Of a DNA stretch of 55,171 nt, positions 34,069-42,663 are shown piece after piece (the stretch's first letter is position 1; the number at the start of each line of letters is the position of its first letter). The stretch covers positions 1-55,171 of the forward strand of contig NZ_JAAVJB010000011.1 of the NCBI RefSeq assembly GCF_012034385.1, written 5' to 3'. The stretch is from Streptomyces spiramenti (GTDB lineage Bacteria > Actinomycetota > Actinomycetes > Streptomycetales > Streptomycetaceae). The notes under the pieces were generated by a model, which was not told where the DNA came from, searched no databases, and saw nothing but the letters and a program-made list of their open reading frames with translations. The translations under genes and the position numbers were made by a program.

Positions 34069-34302
34069 TCAGGCACTGGCGAACGAGTAGAAGCGCTTGA
34101 GCGCGCAGTGTTCGTCGAGCAGTCGCCCGTAGATCGGCTCACCCTCGAGTTCGCGGTAGACCTCGATGGGGTCACCCTTGATGATCAGTGCGCGCGCGCA
34201 CTCGACGCACCAGTACTGGTAGGAGTCGTTCACGGGTTCGAGGTCGCGGACGATCGGGGTCCCGCTGCCGCACCAATCACACTTCCGGCTGTGTGCACCC
34301 AT
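34069..34302 (-). CDS. Zinc-ribbon-like conserved hypothetical protein
   Basis: A 77-residue protein starting MGAHSRKCDWCGSGTPIVRD, with a second CxxC-type pair in YWCVECARAL. Two CxxC pairs 20-odd residues apart suggest a small zinc ribbon, followed by a basic/aromatic helix region (EVYRELEGEPIYGRLLDEHC). I recognise no function. ATG at 34302; only a weak SD (GGTGA) is present. It lies between the tRNA-Ala genes and the phosphatase gene on the same strand. Confidence 0.78.
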   Translation of the reverse strand: MGAHSRKCDWCGSGTPIVRDLEPVNDSYQYWCVECARALIIKGDPIEVYRELEGEPIYGRLLDEHCALKRFYSFASA

Positions 34303-34765
34303 GTCACCGATCAGCTCCGGACTCGGTCGCGGACCATGCGCACGTGGCAGCCTCCGTCATCGTCGTGAGGTCGTCGCGAGGCGTCGCCGGGTCCCCCTCC
34401 CGGTCTGCCTGGTGGAGCCTTTGCGATTCTGCCATGGCAAGCGCCGCCCGATAAGCCGGGAATCCCGCGCGAGTTGCATGGAGACGCGATCGATACAACG
34501 CCCGACGTCGCCACGAAGGCGCCGCGCACCGCGGTCCGGGCCCTCCGCCGCCGCCCCGTCGGCCACGGCGTGGGCCCGGGCGGAACCGATACCCACGGGG
34601 TCGATCGCAAGGGCGCCCGCGGAGCCGAGCGCCACGGCCACGCCCGGCCAACCTGCCGACGGCGAGGCACCGAAGCCGCTCCCTCCGTCACCGCCCCGTC
34701 GCTATTTCACTCTTTCAGGGGCGCGCCGCACTCTCCGTTGACGGTCGAGGGTCCGGCTCGCCGCG
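34303..34765. other. Non-coding stretch
   Basis: About 460 bases between the phosphatase terminator and the zinc-ribbon gene. A minus-strand frame at about 34357-34641 begins plausibly (MAVALGSAGALAIDPVGIGS) but soon becomes Arg-rich without family features. A lower-GC patch at 34700-34720 (TATTTCACTCTTTCAG) may be regulatory. Confidence 0.4.
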
Positions 34766-34787
34766 CCGGCGGCTGCCGTGCCGCCGG
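34766..34787 (-). terminator. Terminator after histidine phosphatase
   Basis: An 8-bp stem CCGGCGGC/GCCGCCGG with a 6-nt loop, 23 nt past the stop of the phosphatase gene. Confidence 0.5.
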
Positions 34788-34810
34788 GTCCGGCGACGGC
34801 CCACCGGCCG

Positions 34811-35458
34811 TCAGGTGTCGTCGCCGATGACGGGTTCGGGAAGGCTGCCGGCATTGTGCTCCAGCAACCGCCATCCGCGCCCGTGCTCGCCGAGCACCGA
34901 CCAGCTGCAGTTGGCGAGGCCGCCGAGAGCTTCCCAGCTGTGGGGGGCGAGACCGATCATCCGGCCGATCGTGGTGCGGATGGTCCCACCGTGGCTGACG
35001 ACGATCAGAGTGCCGTTCTCCGGCAGACCGGACACCGCGCGGTCCACAGCCGGCGCAGCGCGGTCGGCCACTTCGGTCTCCAGCTCACCACCGCCGCGCC
35101 GAACCGGCTCCCCGCGCCTCCAGGCGGCGTACTGCTCGCCGTGCTTCGCGAGGATCTCCTCGTGCGTCAGCCCCTGCCACACGCCGGCGTAGGTCTCACG
35201 GAGCGCCTGGTCATGGGTGACCTCCAGGCCGGTGACGGCCGCCAGCTCGGCGGCGGTGTCGGCTGCGCGGCACAGGTCCGAGGCGATGACGGCGTCGGGC
35301 CCGAGCCGCGCCAGGATGGCCGCGGCGCGTCTGGCCTGTGCCACGCCTTCCGCCGTCAGCGCGATGTCCGTGGTGCCCTGGAATCGGCGCTCGAGGTTCC
35401 ACGCGGTCTGGCCGTGGCGCCAGAGGACGACGCGACGGCCGCCGGGTTCGCTGCTCAG
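34811..35458 (-). CDS. Histidine phosphatase family protein, CTG start
   Basis: A 215-residue phosphoglycerate-mutase-like phosphatase. The catalytic motif is WRHGQTAWN with R14, H15 and G16, and the second histidine is in VVSHGGTIRTTIGRM. The frame contains no ATG, GTG or TTG between the in-frame stop at 35467-35465 and the RHG motif. The only start that keeps the catalytic residues is CTG at 35458-35456, overlapping the rsfS stop as CTGA, with GGTGAG about 5 nt upstream. The next candidate (GTG 35344) would lose the active site. Gene order rsfS-phosphatase is conserved in Streptomyces; substrate unknown. Confidence 0.87.
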   Translation of the reverse strand: MSSEPGGRRVVLWRHGQTAWNLERRFQGTTDIALTAEGVAQARRAAAILARLGPDAVIASDLCRAADTAAELAAVTGLEVTHDQALRETYAGVWQGLTHEEILAKHGEQYAAWRRGEPVRRGGGELETEVADRAAPAVDRAVSGLPENGTLIVVSHGGTIRTTIGRMIGLAPHSWEALGGLANCSWSVLGEHGRGWRLLEHNAGSLPEPVIGDDT

Positions 35459-35907
35459 CTCAGCTCACCGCCCGGCCGCGCCTCGTCGTCCTCGGCGGTT
35501 GCCGCGGCCTTCTCTGCATCGGCCCCCCGACCTCGGGTGGCGATGGCGTCCGCCGGCAGCGGCAGCTCGGGGCAGTCCTTCCACAGCCGTTCGAGGGCGT
35601 AGAAGACCCGCTCCTCGGAGTGCTGCACGTGCACGACGATGTCGGAGTAGTCGAGCAGTACCCAGCGGCCCTCGCGCTCCCCCTCCCGCCGCAGGGGCTT
35701 CACACCGAGCTGCTCCTGGAGCTGCTGCTCGATGCCGTCGATGATCGACTTGACCTGTCGGTCGTTGGGGGCGGACGCCAGCAGGAAGGCGTCGGTGATC
35801 GCCAGGACGTCACTGACGTCGTAGGCGATGATGTCGTGCGCCAGCTTGTCCGCTGCCGCTTGGGCGGCGACGGAGATCAGCTCGGTGGCGTGGTCGGTGG
35901 CGGTCAC
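35455..35907 (-). CDS. rsfS: Ribosomal silencing factor RsfS
   Basis: A 150-residue Iojap/RsfS protein that binds ribosomal protein L14 and blocks 50S-30S joining during slow growth. The core runs from LISVAAQAAADKLAHDIIAY through DAFLLASAPNDRQVKSIIDG to LLDYSDIVVHVQHSEERVFY, followed by YALERLWKDCPELPL. An acidic 30-residue tail is added. GTG 35907 start. Its TGA is used in the CTGA overlap with the next gene. Order nadD - LCP gene - rsfS is the usual one. Confidence 0.95.
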   Translation of the reverse strand: MTATDHATELISVAAQAAADKLAHDIIAYDVSDVLAITDAFLLASAPNDRQVKSIIDGIEQQLQEQLGVKPLRREGEREGRWVLLDYSDIVVHVQHSEERVFYALERLWKDCPELPLPADAIATRGRGADAEKAAATAEDDEARPGGELS

Positions 35908-35963
35908 GGGTCAGCAGTCTCCACGGTTGGTCGGATACCGATCCAGGGTCTCATGCCCTCCCG

Positions 35964-35996
35964 GGCCCGTACCGGCCGCTCCGGTCGGTACGGGCC
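35964..35996 (-). terminator. Hairpin upstream of rsfS
   Basis: An 11-bp stem (35964-35974 with 35986-35996) and an 11-nt loop, 57 nt upstream of the rsfS start codon in the 428-base gap after the LCP gene. It may reduce read-through from the nadD-LCP unit into rsfS. The gap holds no supported gene. Confidence 0.5.
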
Positions 35997-36175
35997 GTCC
36001 CGGGCCACCGCGCCGAGGGCACAGCGCCTGTGGCCGCGGCATCGACGGCACAGCCCCGACGTGCTCCCAGCGGGATCAGGCAGCGTGTTCGGCCGCCCGG
36101 CCGGGAGAGAAGAGGTGATGCGACCGACGTCCCTGCGCGCCAGGACCGCGGGCAGCGGTCGGCCCGACCGGCGCC

Positions 36176-36195
36176 CCGGGCCCGTTCGGGCCCGG
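36176..36195 (-). terminator. Hairpin after LCP gene
   Basis: A 9-bp perfect stem CCGGGCCCG/CGGGCCCGG with a TT loop, about 140 nt past the LCP-gene stop. Confidence 0.4.
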
Positions 36196-36335
36196 CCGGA
36201 ACCCACCACGCACGTCGGCCGGCCGGAGGCCACGACGGCGCAGTGGGCGTCGGCGGCGGGCCGCGGCCTCCGTGCCCAGGCGCCCGGAGGCACCGCCCGC
36301 ACCCGTCTCGCCCGTGACCGGGTCGCGACTCGGGG

Positions 36336-38345
36336 TCAGCCGGTGAAGTCCTCACCGATGATGACCAGCACGTCCGCGTTGCCGGGTGTGTCCGCCTCGC
36401 CGACCTGATCCTCGGGGATGCCCAGGGTGCGTGCCACCTCCAGGGCGGCCTCGGCAGCGGCTTCCGAGCCGTAGCGGACCTCGCTCTGCTCCACCGGGTC
36501 GGCGGCCTTCGTGTCGACGATGACCCAGCCGCCGTTGACGAGCTTGACCGTCGCGCTCTCGCCCGCTCCGTCGCCACCGGCCGCGTCCCGAAGGGCGACC
36601 CGCGGGCTGTCGGAGATGTCCGCGTTGCTGACGGAGCCGCCCAGCACGGTGGATACGACGGCGTCGGCGACCTCGTCGCTGATGGTTCCGTCCTCCTCCA
36701 CGACAAGGAGGGTCGCCGTGTGGTCGCCGGCCTGCGCCATCTCCGCGAGCTGCGCGAGGCTGGCGCCGAGTTCGCCTTCCGACAGCGAGGGGTCGGCGAT
36801 CTGGGCGAGGTTCTCCACGACCTGCCGGGCGCCGTGCTCACCGCTGGGCAGTTTCTGCAGCACACCGGCCATGATCTGCCCGAATCGCTGGAGCTGGGCG
36901 TCCTGGGGCTCCTCGTCCGCCCGGTGGACCGCGTAGGTGACGGCGCTGCGGCCGTCGAGGGTCTGCTCGCCCTCCCCCACCGTCGGTTCCTCGGCGTCGG
37001 CGGGCACGGGCGTGGGCGAGTCCACCGGGACACCGCCGACGAGGTCGACGAGGTTCTCCAGGTAGGGGGTGTCGAGCCGCCAGGTCCCCTTGATGTCCGC
37101 TCCCAGCAGCGCGCCGACCGCGTCACGGACGGAGGCTGCGCCTTCGTCCAGCACGGCCTGCCCGAGAGTGGTGGTCCCCGCGTCGGGTGAGACCGAGAGC
37201 GCGTTGGGCAGCAGGAGGGTGGTCGCCTCACCGGTGGTCTCGTTGGCGACGAGCAGCACGGTGGACGTGGTCTCGCCCCCGGTCTCCCGCAGGTGGAGGA
37301 TGATGACGTCCCGGGACTCGGCGATGTCGGCGGCGCCCTCCTCGGCTGCCGGGCCCGTGAGGAACGGCACGCGGTCGGTGGCCCACAGGAATCCGGCGCC
37401 CCCGATGACCGCGAGGACAAGGCCGATCACCAGAAGGTTGCGGCGGCTGCGTCCGCGGCGTTTGGTCTCCTCCCGGCGCTCCGTGCGGCTCTCGGTGAAC
37501 TTGAGCCAGTCGATGACTTCTTCGGAGTCGTCGTCGTTCTCCTCCACGAAGGCGAACTCGTTGCTCTCGTCCCCCGCCGGGTCGTCCTGCGGCCGGCCGC
37601 GGCGGCGGCCCTTGTCGGGCGCGGCGGTCCGGGGGCCGGGGACGGATCCGGCGGGTGCGTCGACCGCCGGCTGCTCGGCGGTACCGCCGGCGGGTGCCGG
37701 CTCGCCGCGCACCGCGTCCGGGTCGGCGACGGGGGTCTCGCGGCCGGCCCCCGGGGAGTCTCCCGCGTGGGTCCGGCCCGTGGCCCGCCCGTAGTCGTAC
37801 TGCTCGGGCACGGCCGGGCCGCCCGAGCGGTGGGCTCCGCCGTCCTGCCCGGGTGCCTGCACGGTGCCCGGGTGGCGGGCGGCGTCCTCGTAGCCCTGTG
37901 GCGGGCCGTAGCCGCCGGTCGGGTCGGTGTGACCGGTGGTGTACCGGGCGGGGTCGTAGCCGCCCGCCTGCTGGTAGTACCCCTGGTCCTGCGGCGGCCC
38001 GAAGGTGTCCGCGTGCCCGCCGTAGCCGCCGGGACCGTCGGCGGATGTCCCGTAGCCGGCGTGACCCGGCTGCGGCGCGCCGTAGGCCCCGGGATCGTCG
38101 TACCCCTCCCCCGGGCTGCCGTATCCCGTGCCGTCGGTCGCGTAGGGGTTCTGTCCGGCGTGCGGCGGCTGTTGTGCGCCCCCGTGGTGTCCGGTGGGGT
38201 CACCGGGAGCCGCGGGGGGCTCCGACTGCCCTTGGGCGGCGTAGGAACCGTAGTCGTACCCGGCTCCGTCGGGCTGCCGGTACAGCGGGCGCCCGTACTC
38301 GTCGTAGCCGTACACCTCGCCGTACGGGTGCTGTCGGTCGTTCAC
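36336..38345 (-). CDS. LCP/LytR_C family cell-envelope protein
   Basis: A 669-residue bitopic protein. Residues 1 to about 210 are a disordered Tyr/Gly/Pro/Gln-rich cytoplasmic region (repeats such as YGYDEYGRPLYRQPDG). An acidic/basic stretch and one span (LLVIGLVLAVIGGAGFLWA, near residues 303-322) follow, then an extracellular LCP-like domain and a C-terminal LytR_C domain. LCP enzymes attach glycopolymers to peptidoglycan. Here the RSDT and SIPRDT arginine motifs are not found (the equivalents read ESRDVIILHL and LLLPNALSVSP), so activity is doubtful. The LCP protein at this locus in S. coelicolor (PdtA) is, as I recall, needed for normal sporulation. GTG 38345 with AGGG 7-8 nt upstream; 29 bases after nadD. 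Confidence 0.85.
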   Translation of the reverse strand: MNDRQHPYGEVYGYDEYGRPLYRQPDGAGYDYGSYAAQGQSEPPAAPGDPTGHHGGAQQPPHAGQNPYATDGTGYGSPGEGYDDPGAYGAPQPGHAGYGTSADGPGGYGGHADTFGPPQDQGYYQQAGGYDPARYTTGHTDPTGGYGPPQGYEDAARHPGTVQAPGQDGGAHRSGGPAVPEQYDYGRATGRTHAGDSPGAGRETPVADPDAVRGEPAPAGGTAEQPAVDAPAGSVPGPRTAAPDKGRRRGRPQDDPAGDESNEFAFVEENDDDSEEVIDWLKFTESRTERREETKRRGRSRRNLLVIGLVLAVIGGAGFLWATDRVPFLTGPAAEEGAADIAESRDVIILHLRETGGETTSTVLLVANETTGEATTLLLPNALSVSPDAGTTTLGQAVLDEGAASVRDAVGALLGADIKGTWRLDTPYLENLVDLVGGVPVDSPTPVPADAEEPTVGEGEQTLDGRSAVTYAVHRADEEPQDAQLQRFGQIMAGVLQKLPSGEHGARQVVENLAQIADPSLSEGELGASLAQLAEMAQAGDHTATLLVVEEDGTISDEVADAVVSTVLGGSVSNADISDSPRVALRDAAGGDGAGESATVKLVNGGWVIVDTKAADPVEQSEVRYGSEAAAEAALEVARTLGIPEDQVGEADTPGNADVLVIIGEDFTG

Positions 38346-38374
38346 CGCTTCGCCCTCTCGCCCTCGCGGCCGGG

Positions 38375-39013
38375 TCAGCTCGTCTGGACCGGCGGGGTCC
38401 GGTAGAGCTCACGCTTGTTGATGTAGCGCACCACTCCGTCGGGCACCAGGTACCAGACCGGTTCGCCGGCGGCGACACGGTCACGGCAGTCGGTGGAGGA
38501 GATGGCGAGAGCGGGCACCTCCACGAGGGAGACCCCGCCGTCGGGAAGTCCCGGGTCGGTGAGGGGGTGCCCGGGCCGGGTGACGCCGATGAAGTGCGCC
38601 AGGGCGAAGAGTTCGCCCGCGTCACGCCATGTCAGGATCTGGCCCAGAGCGTCGGCACCGGTGATGAAGAAGAGGTCCGCGTCCGGGTGCTGCTGGCGCA
38701 GCTCCCGGAGTGTGTCGGTGGTGTAGGTCTGGCCCGGGCGGTCGATGTCGGCACGGCTCACCGAGAACTGCGGGTTGGACGCAGTCGCGATGACCGTCAT
38801 CAGGTAGCGGTCCTCGGGCGGTGTCACATCGCGGTGGCTCTTCTGCCACGGCTGACCGGTCGGGACGAACACCACCTCGTCGAGGTGGAAGCGCGACGCC
38901 ACCTCGCTGGCGGCGACCAGGTGGCCGTGGTGGATGGGATCGAAGGTTCCGCCCATCACCCCGAGCCGGCGCCTACGGTGCACCGACGCTATGTGGTCCG
39001 TGTGCTCTCCCAT
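38375..39013 (-). CDS. nadD: Nicotinate-nucleotide adenylyltransferase
   Basis: A 212-residue enzyme that converts nicotinate mononucleotide and ATP to deamido-NAD. The nucleotidyltransferase motif [12 protein letters not shown] (residues 21-32) and the C-terminal [10 protein letters not shown] match Nad[13 protein letters not shown] and the conserved [14 protein letters not shown] region are present. The ATG at 39013 has TAGGGT 6 nt upstream, a leaderless start. It probably heads a unit nadD - LCP gene, with rsfS and the phosphatase further down. Confidence 0.95.
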   Translation of the reverse strand: MGEHTDHIASVHRRRRLGVMGGTFDPIHHGHLVAASEVASRFHLDEVVFVPTGQPWQKSHRDVTPPEDRYLMTVIATASNPQFSVSRADIDRPGQTYTTDTLRELRQQHPDADLFFITGADALGQILTWRDAGELFALAHFIGVTRPGHPLTDPGLPDGGVSLVEVPALAISSTDCRDRVAAGEPVWYLVPDGVVRYINKRELYRTPPVQTS

Positions 39014-39019
39014 GCGCAG

Positions 39020-39025
39020 ACCCTA
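39020..39025 (-). promoter_or_regulatory. -10 box of nadD (TAGGGT)
   Basis: Minus-strand TAGGGT ends 6 nt before the ATG at 39013. Spacing and sequence equal those of the tricorn gene. Confidence 0.5.
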
Positions 39026-39042
39026 GCCGTTCCCGACGGGTT

Positions 39043-39195
39043 TCAGCGGTCCCGGTTGAGCAGCATGGTGATGAACAGCAGCACGAGGAGCGCGACGAGG
39101 ACGAGCCCACCGACCATGTACGGGTTGAGCGAGCTGTTCGCGCCGTCACCTTCCGCGAGGGTGGTGGCGGCGACGACGGCACTGCTGAGGATCAT
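39043..39195 (-). CDS. 50-residue single-span membrane protein
   Basis: A short gene encoding MILSSAVVAATTLAEGDGAN, then SSLNPY, a hydrophobic span (VGGLVLVALLVLLFITMLL) and the positively charged end NRDR. The first 15 residues are hydrophobic and may act as a signal sequence, so the mature protein might be a small periplasm-facing anchor. Short proteins of this type near nadD are common in Streptomyces; function unknown. No alternative in-frame start exists upstream, and no SD is obvious. Confidence 0.72.
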   Translation of the reverse strand: MILSSAVVAATTLAEGDGANSSLNPYMVGGLVLVALLVLLFITMLLNRDR

Positions 39196-39326
39196 GCGAC
39201 GACCAATCGGGATGAGGGTGGCCAGGAACGTAGGGTCATCGTAAGCGCAGCCGATCTCGGCGACCTCTTGCCCCCACCGCTGCGGATGGGGTGCAGTGGG
39301 CGTGACGGACGAACGAGGGGGACCCG

Positions 39327-40556
39327 ATGAGCGAGCAGGAACCCACAGGGGGCGGCGTGGACGACAAGGGCCAGGGCGAGGGGACCGGCGGCAGCGGCCC
39401 GGCGGGGCCCTCGAACGGCGACGGCCCCGCCGACGACACGGCGAGGGTCCGCCGCCGCTACCCCGGTATCTCCTCCCGGGCCTACGAGCATCCGGCGGAC
39501 CGGCCCGCTCTCGTCTCCCTGCGGAAACTGACCGGATTCGAGACGGTCTTCAAGGTCCTCAGCGGGATGATCCCGGAACGCAGCCTGCGGCTGCTGTTCC
39601 TCTCCGACTCGGTCCGGGTGGACGAGAACCAGTTCGTGCACCTGCACCACATGATGGTCGACGCCTGCGAGATCCTGGACCTGGAGCGGGTCCCGCCGTT
39701 CTACGTCACGCAGGACCCGCGGCCCAACGCGATGTGCATCGGGCTGGACCAGCCGATCATCGTGGTGACCACCGGTCTCGTCGAGCTGCTGGACGAGGAG
39801 GAGATGCGGGCTGTCATAGGACACGAGGTCGGCCACGCCCTGTCGGGCCACGCCGTGTACCGCACCATCCTGCTGTTCCTCACCAGCATGGCGGTCCGGG
39901 TCGCTTGGATCCCGCTGGGCAACATAGCGATCATGGCCATCGTCTCGGCGCTGCGTGAGTGGTTCCGCAAGTCGGAGCTCTCCGCGGACCGGGCGGGGCT
40001 GCTGGTGGGCCAGGACCTGGACGCTTCGCTGCGCGGGCTGATGAAGCTGGCCGGCGGCAACAACCTGCACCACATGAACGTGGACGCCTTCCTCAAGCAG
40101 GCCGAGGAGTACGAGGCCGGCGGAGATGTGCGCGACTCGGTCCTGAAGATCCTCACCGTGCTGCCCCGGACCCACCCGTTCGCCGCCGTACGTGCGGCGG
40201 AGCTGAACCGCTGGGCTCGTACCCGCGACTACCAGCGGCTGTCGCACGGGCACTACCCGCGTCGCGACGACGACCCGGAGTCCCGCATCACGGACTCGGT
40301 GAAGGAGTCGGCCGCGCACTACGCCGGCGCCGTCCGCAACAGCAAGGATCCGTTGATGCGGCTCGTCAACGACGTGGCGTCCGGCGCCGGTGAGTTCGGG
40401 GGCAAGCTGCGCGACTTCGCGAGAGGGACCGGTCGGCCGCGCCCCGGCGACGCCGGAGGCGGCGACGGCGCGGGCGACGGCGGCCGGAACGGCGATCCGC
40501 GCCCCGGCGGTGAACAGCCGGGTGGGGGCGGCCCCGGCTCCGGTTCGGGGGCCTGA
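39327..40556 (+). CDS. M48 family zinc metallopeptidase
   Basis: A 409-residue M48 (HtpX/Ste24-like) protease. The zinc motif HEVGH is at residues 166-170, the third ligand E217 is in SELSADRAG, and a hydrophobic stretch (ILLFLTSMAVRVAWIPLGNI) lies between them, as in membrane-associated M48 proteins. The first 45 residues and the last 60 are Gly/Asp/Pro-rich and probably disordered. The ATG at 39327 has GAGGGG 6-7 nt upstream. It is divergent from the nadD group and converges on the paralogous membrane-protein genes. Confidence 0.92.
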   Translation: MSEQEPTGGGVDDKGQGEGTGGSGPAGPSNGDGPADDTARVRRRYPGISSRAYEHPADRPALVSLRKLTGFETVFKVLSGMIPERSLRLLFLSDSVRVDENQFVHLHHMMVDACEILDLERVPPFYVTQDPRPNAMCIGLDQPIIVVTTGLVELLDEEEMRAVIGHEVGHALSGHAVYRTILLFLTSMAVRVAWIPLGNIAIMAIVSALREWFRKSELSADRAGLLVGQDLDASLRGLMKLAGGNNLHHMNVDAFLKQAEEYEAGGDVRDSVLKILTVLPRTHPFAAVRAAELNRWARTRDYQRLSHGHYPRRDDDPESRITDSVKESAAHYAGAVRNSKDPLMRLVNDVASGAGEFGGKLRDFARGTGRPRPGDAGGGDGAGDGGRNGDPRPGGEQPGGGGPGSGSGA

Positions 40557-40808
40557 CCCCGGCACGCGGGCGCGCGCCTCGCTCCGCCGCGCGGGCGCCG
40601 CACCCGGCAGGGTGAGCGACGGCGGCACGCGCCGGTCCACTGCGGGCGTCGGGCGGCTCGGGTTCGCCGGGCGTCGGGGCCGAGGCACGGGACGCCGGCG
40701 GATGGCCGGCGGTCCGTACGCGCCGTGACCGCACCGACCGCCCGGGCGGAGCCTTCGGACTCGGTGGGCGCGGTCGGCGGGTGGGCGTCGTGCACCGCTG
40801 ACGGCCGG

Positions 40809-42038
40809 TCAGCTCCCGGCGAGGGTGCCGCACAGCGGCGACCCGGTAGCGGGCAGCTCCAGGGGGTCGAGCCCGCCGCGGGCCACCGGCTCCCCGTCGC
40901 CCGTGGTCGACGCCCGGGTGTCGCCGTCGCCGGCACGGGCCCGGAGCGGCCCGTCCTCCTCCCGCGGAGCGTCGCCGCTCGGTGCCGCACCCGTCCGCGG
41001 CGGCTCGTCGCCGTCAGCGGCGGGCGGGCCCGCGCCGCCCGTCGGGCCGTCCGCAGTGGCCGCGACTCGCTGGCCGGCGAGGAGCGGTCGAAGGGCGGTG
41101 GCATCGGCGGGATCGGCGCAGTCGAGCGGCCCTGCGGTCGTGGTGGCGCTCTCCAGGGCCACCTGGCCGGTTCTCAGCTCTTCCTCACCGAAGCTGAGGA
41201 CCACTTCCCGCTGGAGGAGGAAGAGCGACGGGGCGGCGAGGGGATCGCCGGTGGGGACGAGCGCGTAGGCGAAGCGGTGCCGCGCGGAGATGCTCAGCCG
41301 TCCCTGCGTCTGCTCGACGGCGAACGCCCCTTCGACCCGGGTGCCGTCGTCGGTCAGTTCGACCGTTCCCGGTTCGAACCGGACCAGGAAGGTGGAGGCG
41401 CGGACCGGTCCGGGGCCACTGCGCAGCGCGCGGTCCAGGCGGTGCTGCTGGAAGGGGGTGAGCAGCGCGCGCACCGGCGCGACGGCGCCGCCGACCAGCA
41501 CGTCGGGGGTGAGGCTGCTGGCCGTCACGTAGCGGCGGGCGAGAACCAAGGCGTCGATCACCTGGTCTCGGTCCCAGTCGCCGACCGACCGGGCCTCGGG
41601 CAGCACCAGTTCGGTGCCGAAGTCGTCTGCGGCCGTGTCGGCGTAGGGGTCCGCCGTGGCCACGGAGGGGACGGCGCCGTGGGGCGCGAGCGGCAGCAGG
41701 CTGCCGGCGGGCACGATGTCCGGTCCCGGGCGGGCCGCGGGGCGGAGTCCGCTGTTGCCGAGGAAGACGGCGATGAGAACGGCGGTGACCAGTACGGCCG
41801 CCACCGCGAGGCCGTTGCGGGGCAGCAGCCCGCCCGCGCGGGCGGGCGCCGACGGTTCCGTGACCCGCGGGCGCACGGGGAAGGTGCCCGGTTCCAACCG
41901 CTGCGCGGCGCTGTGCTCCTGGAGGGAGGCAGCACGGACGAACGACTCGTCGAAGACGGTCGCACGGAACTCGTCGTCCCCGTGGTCGGGGACCTCCCCG
42001 GCGGCCCCTCCTGGAGGGTCCGAACGCCCTGCCGTCAC
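40809..42038 (-). CDS. Single-span membrane protein, paralogue A
   Basis: A 409-residue protein of unknown function. Cytoplasmic residues 21-47 contain DDEFRATVFDESFVRAA and ExSAxxR, a motif shared with the next gene. One span (GLAVAAVLVTAVLIAVFLG, residues about 76-96) precedes an approximately 310-residue extracytoplasmic domain with several predicted strands and helices, including TELVLPEARSVGDWDRDQVI. I see no enzyme motif. The start is GTG 42038, fixed by a TACTCT box 6 nt upstream (leaderless). It lies in the stretch between M48 and proA that is conserved in Streptomyces. Confidence 0.78.
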   Translation of the reverse strand: MTAGRSDPPGGAAGEVPDHGDDEFRATVFDESFVRAASLQEHSAAQRLEPGTFPVRPRVTEPSAPARAGGLLPRNGLAVAAVLVTAVLIAVFLGNSGLRPAARPGPDIVPAGSLLPLAPHGAVPSVATADPYADTAADDFGTELVLPEARSVGDWDRDQVIDALVLARRYVTASSLTPDVLVGGAVAPVRALLTPFQQHRLDRALRSGPGPVRASTFLVRFEPGTVELTDDGTRVEGAFAVEQTQGRLSISARHRFAYALVPTGDPLAAPSLFLLQREVVLSFGEEELRTGQVALESATTTAGPLDCADPADATALRPLLAGQRVAATADGPTGGAGPPAADGDEPPRTGAAPSGDAPREEDGPLRARAGDGDTRASTTGDGEPVARGGLDPLELPATGSPLCGTLAGS

Positions 42039-42044
42039 CGTTTC

Positions 42045-42050
42045 AGAGTA
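42045..42050 (-). promoter_or_regulatory. -10 box of paralogue A (TACTCT)
   Basis: Minus-strand TACTCT ends 6 nt before GTG 42038. Confidence 0.45.
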
Positions 42051-42273
42051 GGGCGAGCGGCGCTCCGGTGACAGTCCCGTCGCTCGTCGGAGCACGACCG
42101 GGTGGCGCACGCGGCACGAACCGGACACGCCGGTGCGCTTTCCGGCCAGGAGAACGCGCCGGAGTCCGACCGCGCGGCCCGCGTTGGCCCGTCAGGGGCA
42201 GGGACTCCGCCGTCCGAGGCGGATCTCCCCGCGGAGCGGGCCCGCCGAGGGCGAGCCGGGCCGGGCTGGACTG

Positions 42274-42318
42274 CCGACGGAGGGCGGGCTTCCGACGGAG
42301 GGCGGGCTTCCGACGGGG
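42274..42318. repeat. 18-bp tandem repeat, 2.5 copies
   Basis: CCGACGGAGGGCGGGCTT occurs twice in perfect tandem (42274-42291, 42292-42309), followed by a partial third copy (CCGACGGGG). Confidence 0.85.
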
Positions 42319-42663
42319 GCCGGGGCTCCGGACGCGCCCGGCCGTCGCCGCACGACCGCCCGGCGGCTCCCACCGACGGAACGGGAAGTCCACCGGCGGA
42401 ACGAGGAGGGCACCGGGCTCCCGTCCGGGGAGGCGCGGGCCGCCAAGGGCAGGGAGGGGCGGCCACGGCAGGGACGGGCGGCCGAGCGGCCGGGCCGCCG
42501 CGAGGCTGCACAGCGGCCGTCCGGTCCGGGCTCTCGCTCCGCGGCGAGGGGCTCGACACCGGCCGCCCGGGGCGCGCCGGCGGCGGCCCCGTCCGAACGG
42601 GCCCGCCCAACGCATGGGACGCAACGGTGCCCGCACGTGCCGCGGTGCACCCGGGAAGGGGCC

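Larger units (their letters stand above)
42039..42663. other. Non-coding stretch with tandem repeat
   Basis: About 620 bases between the two paralogous genes. Frames on both strands are extremely Arg/Pro/Gly-rich and overlap each other, so I do not call a gene. It contains the tandem repeat at 42274-42318. Confidence 0.4.

Noticed and set aside
33620..34368. Overlapping plus-strand frames between the tRNAs and the zinc-ribbon gene
   Set aside because: Three frames open at once with Arg/Pro-rich content indicate non-coding GC-rich DNA.
35904..36302. 132-residue minus-strand frame whose TGA overlaps the rsfS GTG
   Set aside because: The GTGA overlap is attractive, but composition is Arg/Gly/Pro-rich, it spans two strong hairpins and has no SD.
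42043..42636. 197-residue minus-strand frame between the two paralogues
   Set aside because: Extremely Arg/Pro-rich, contains a tandem repeat, no SD or family; overlaps other open frames on both strands.
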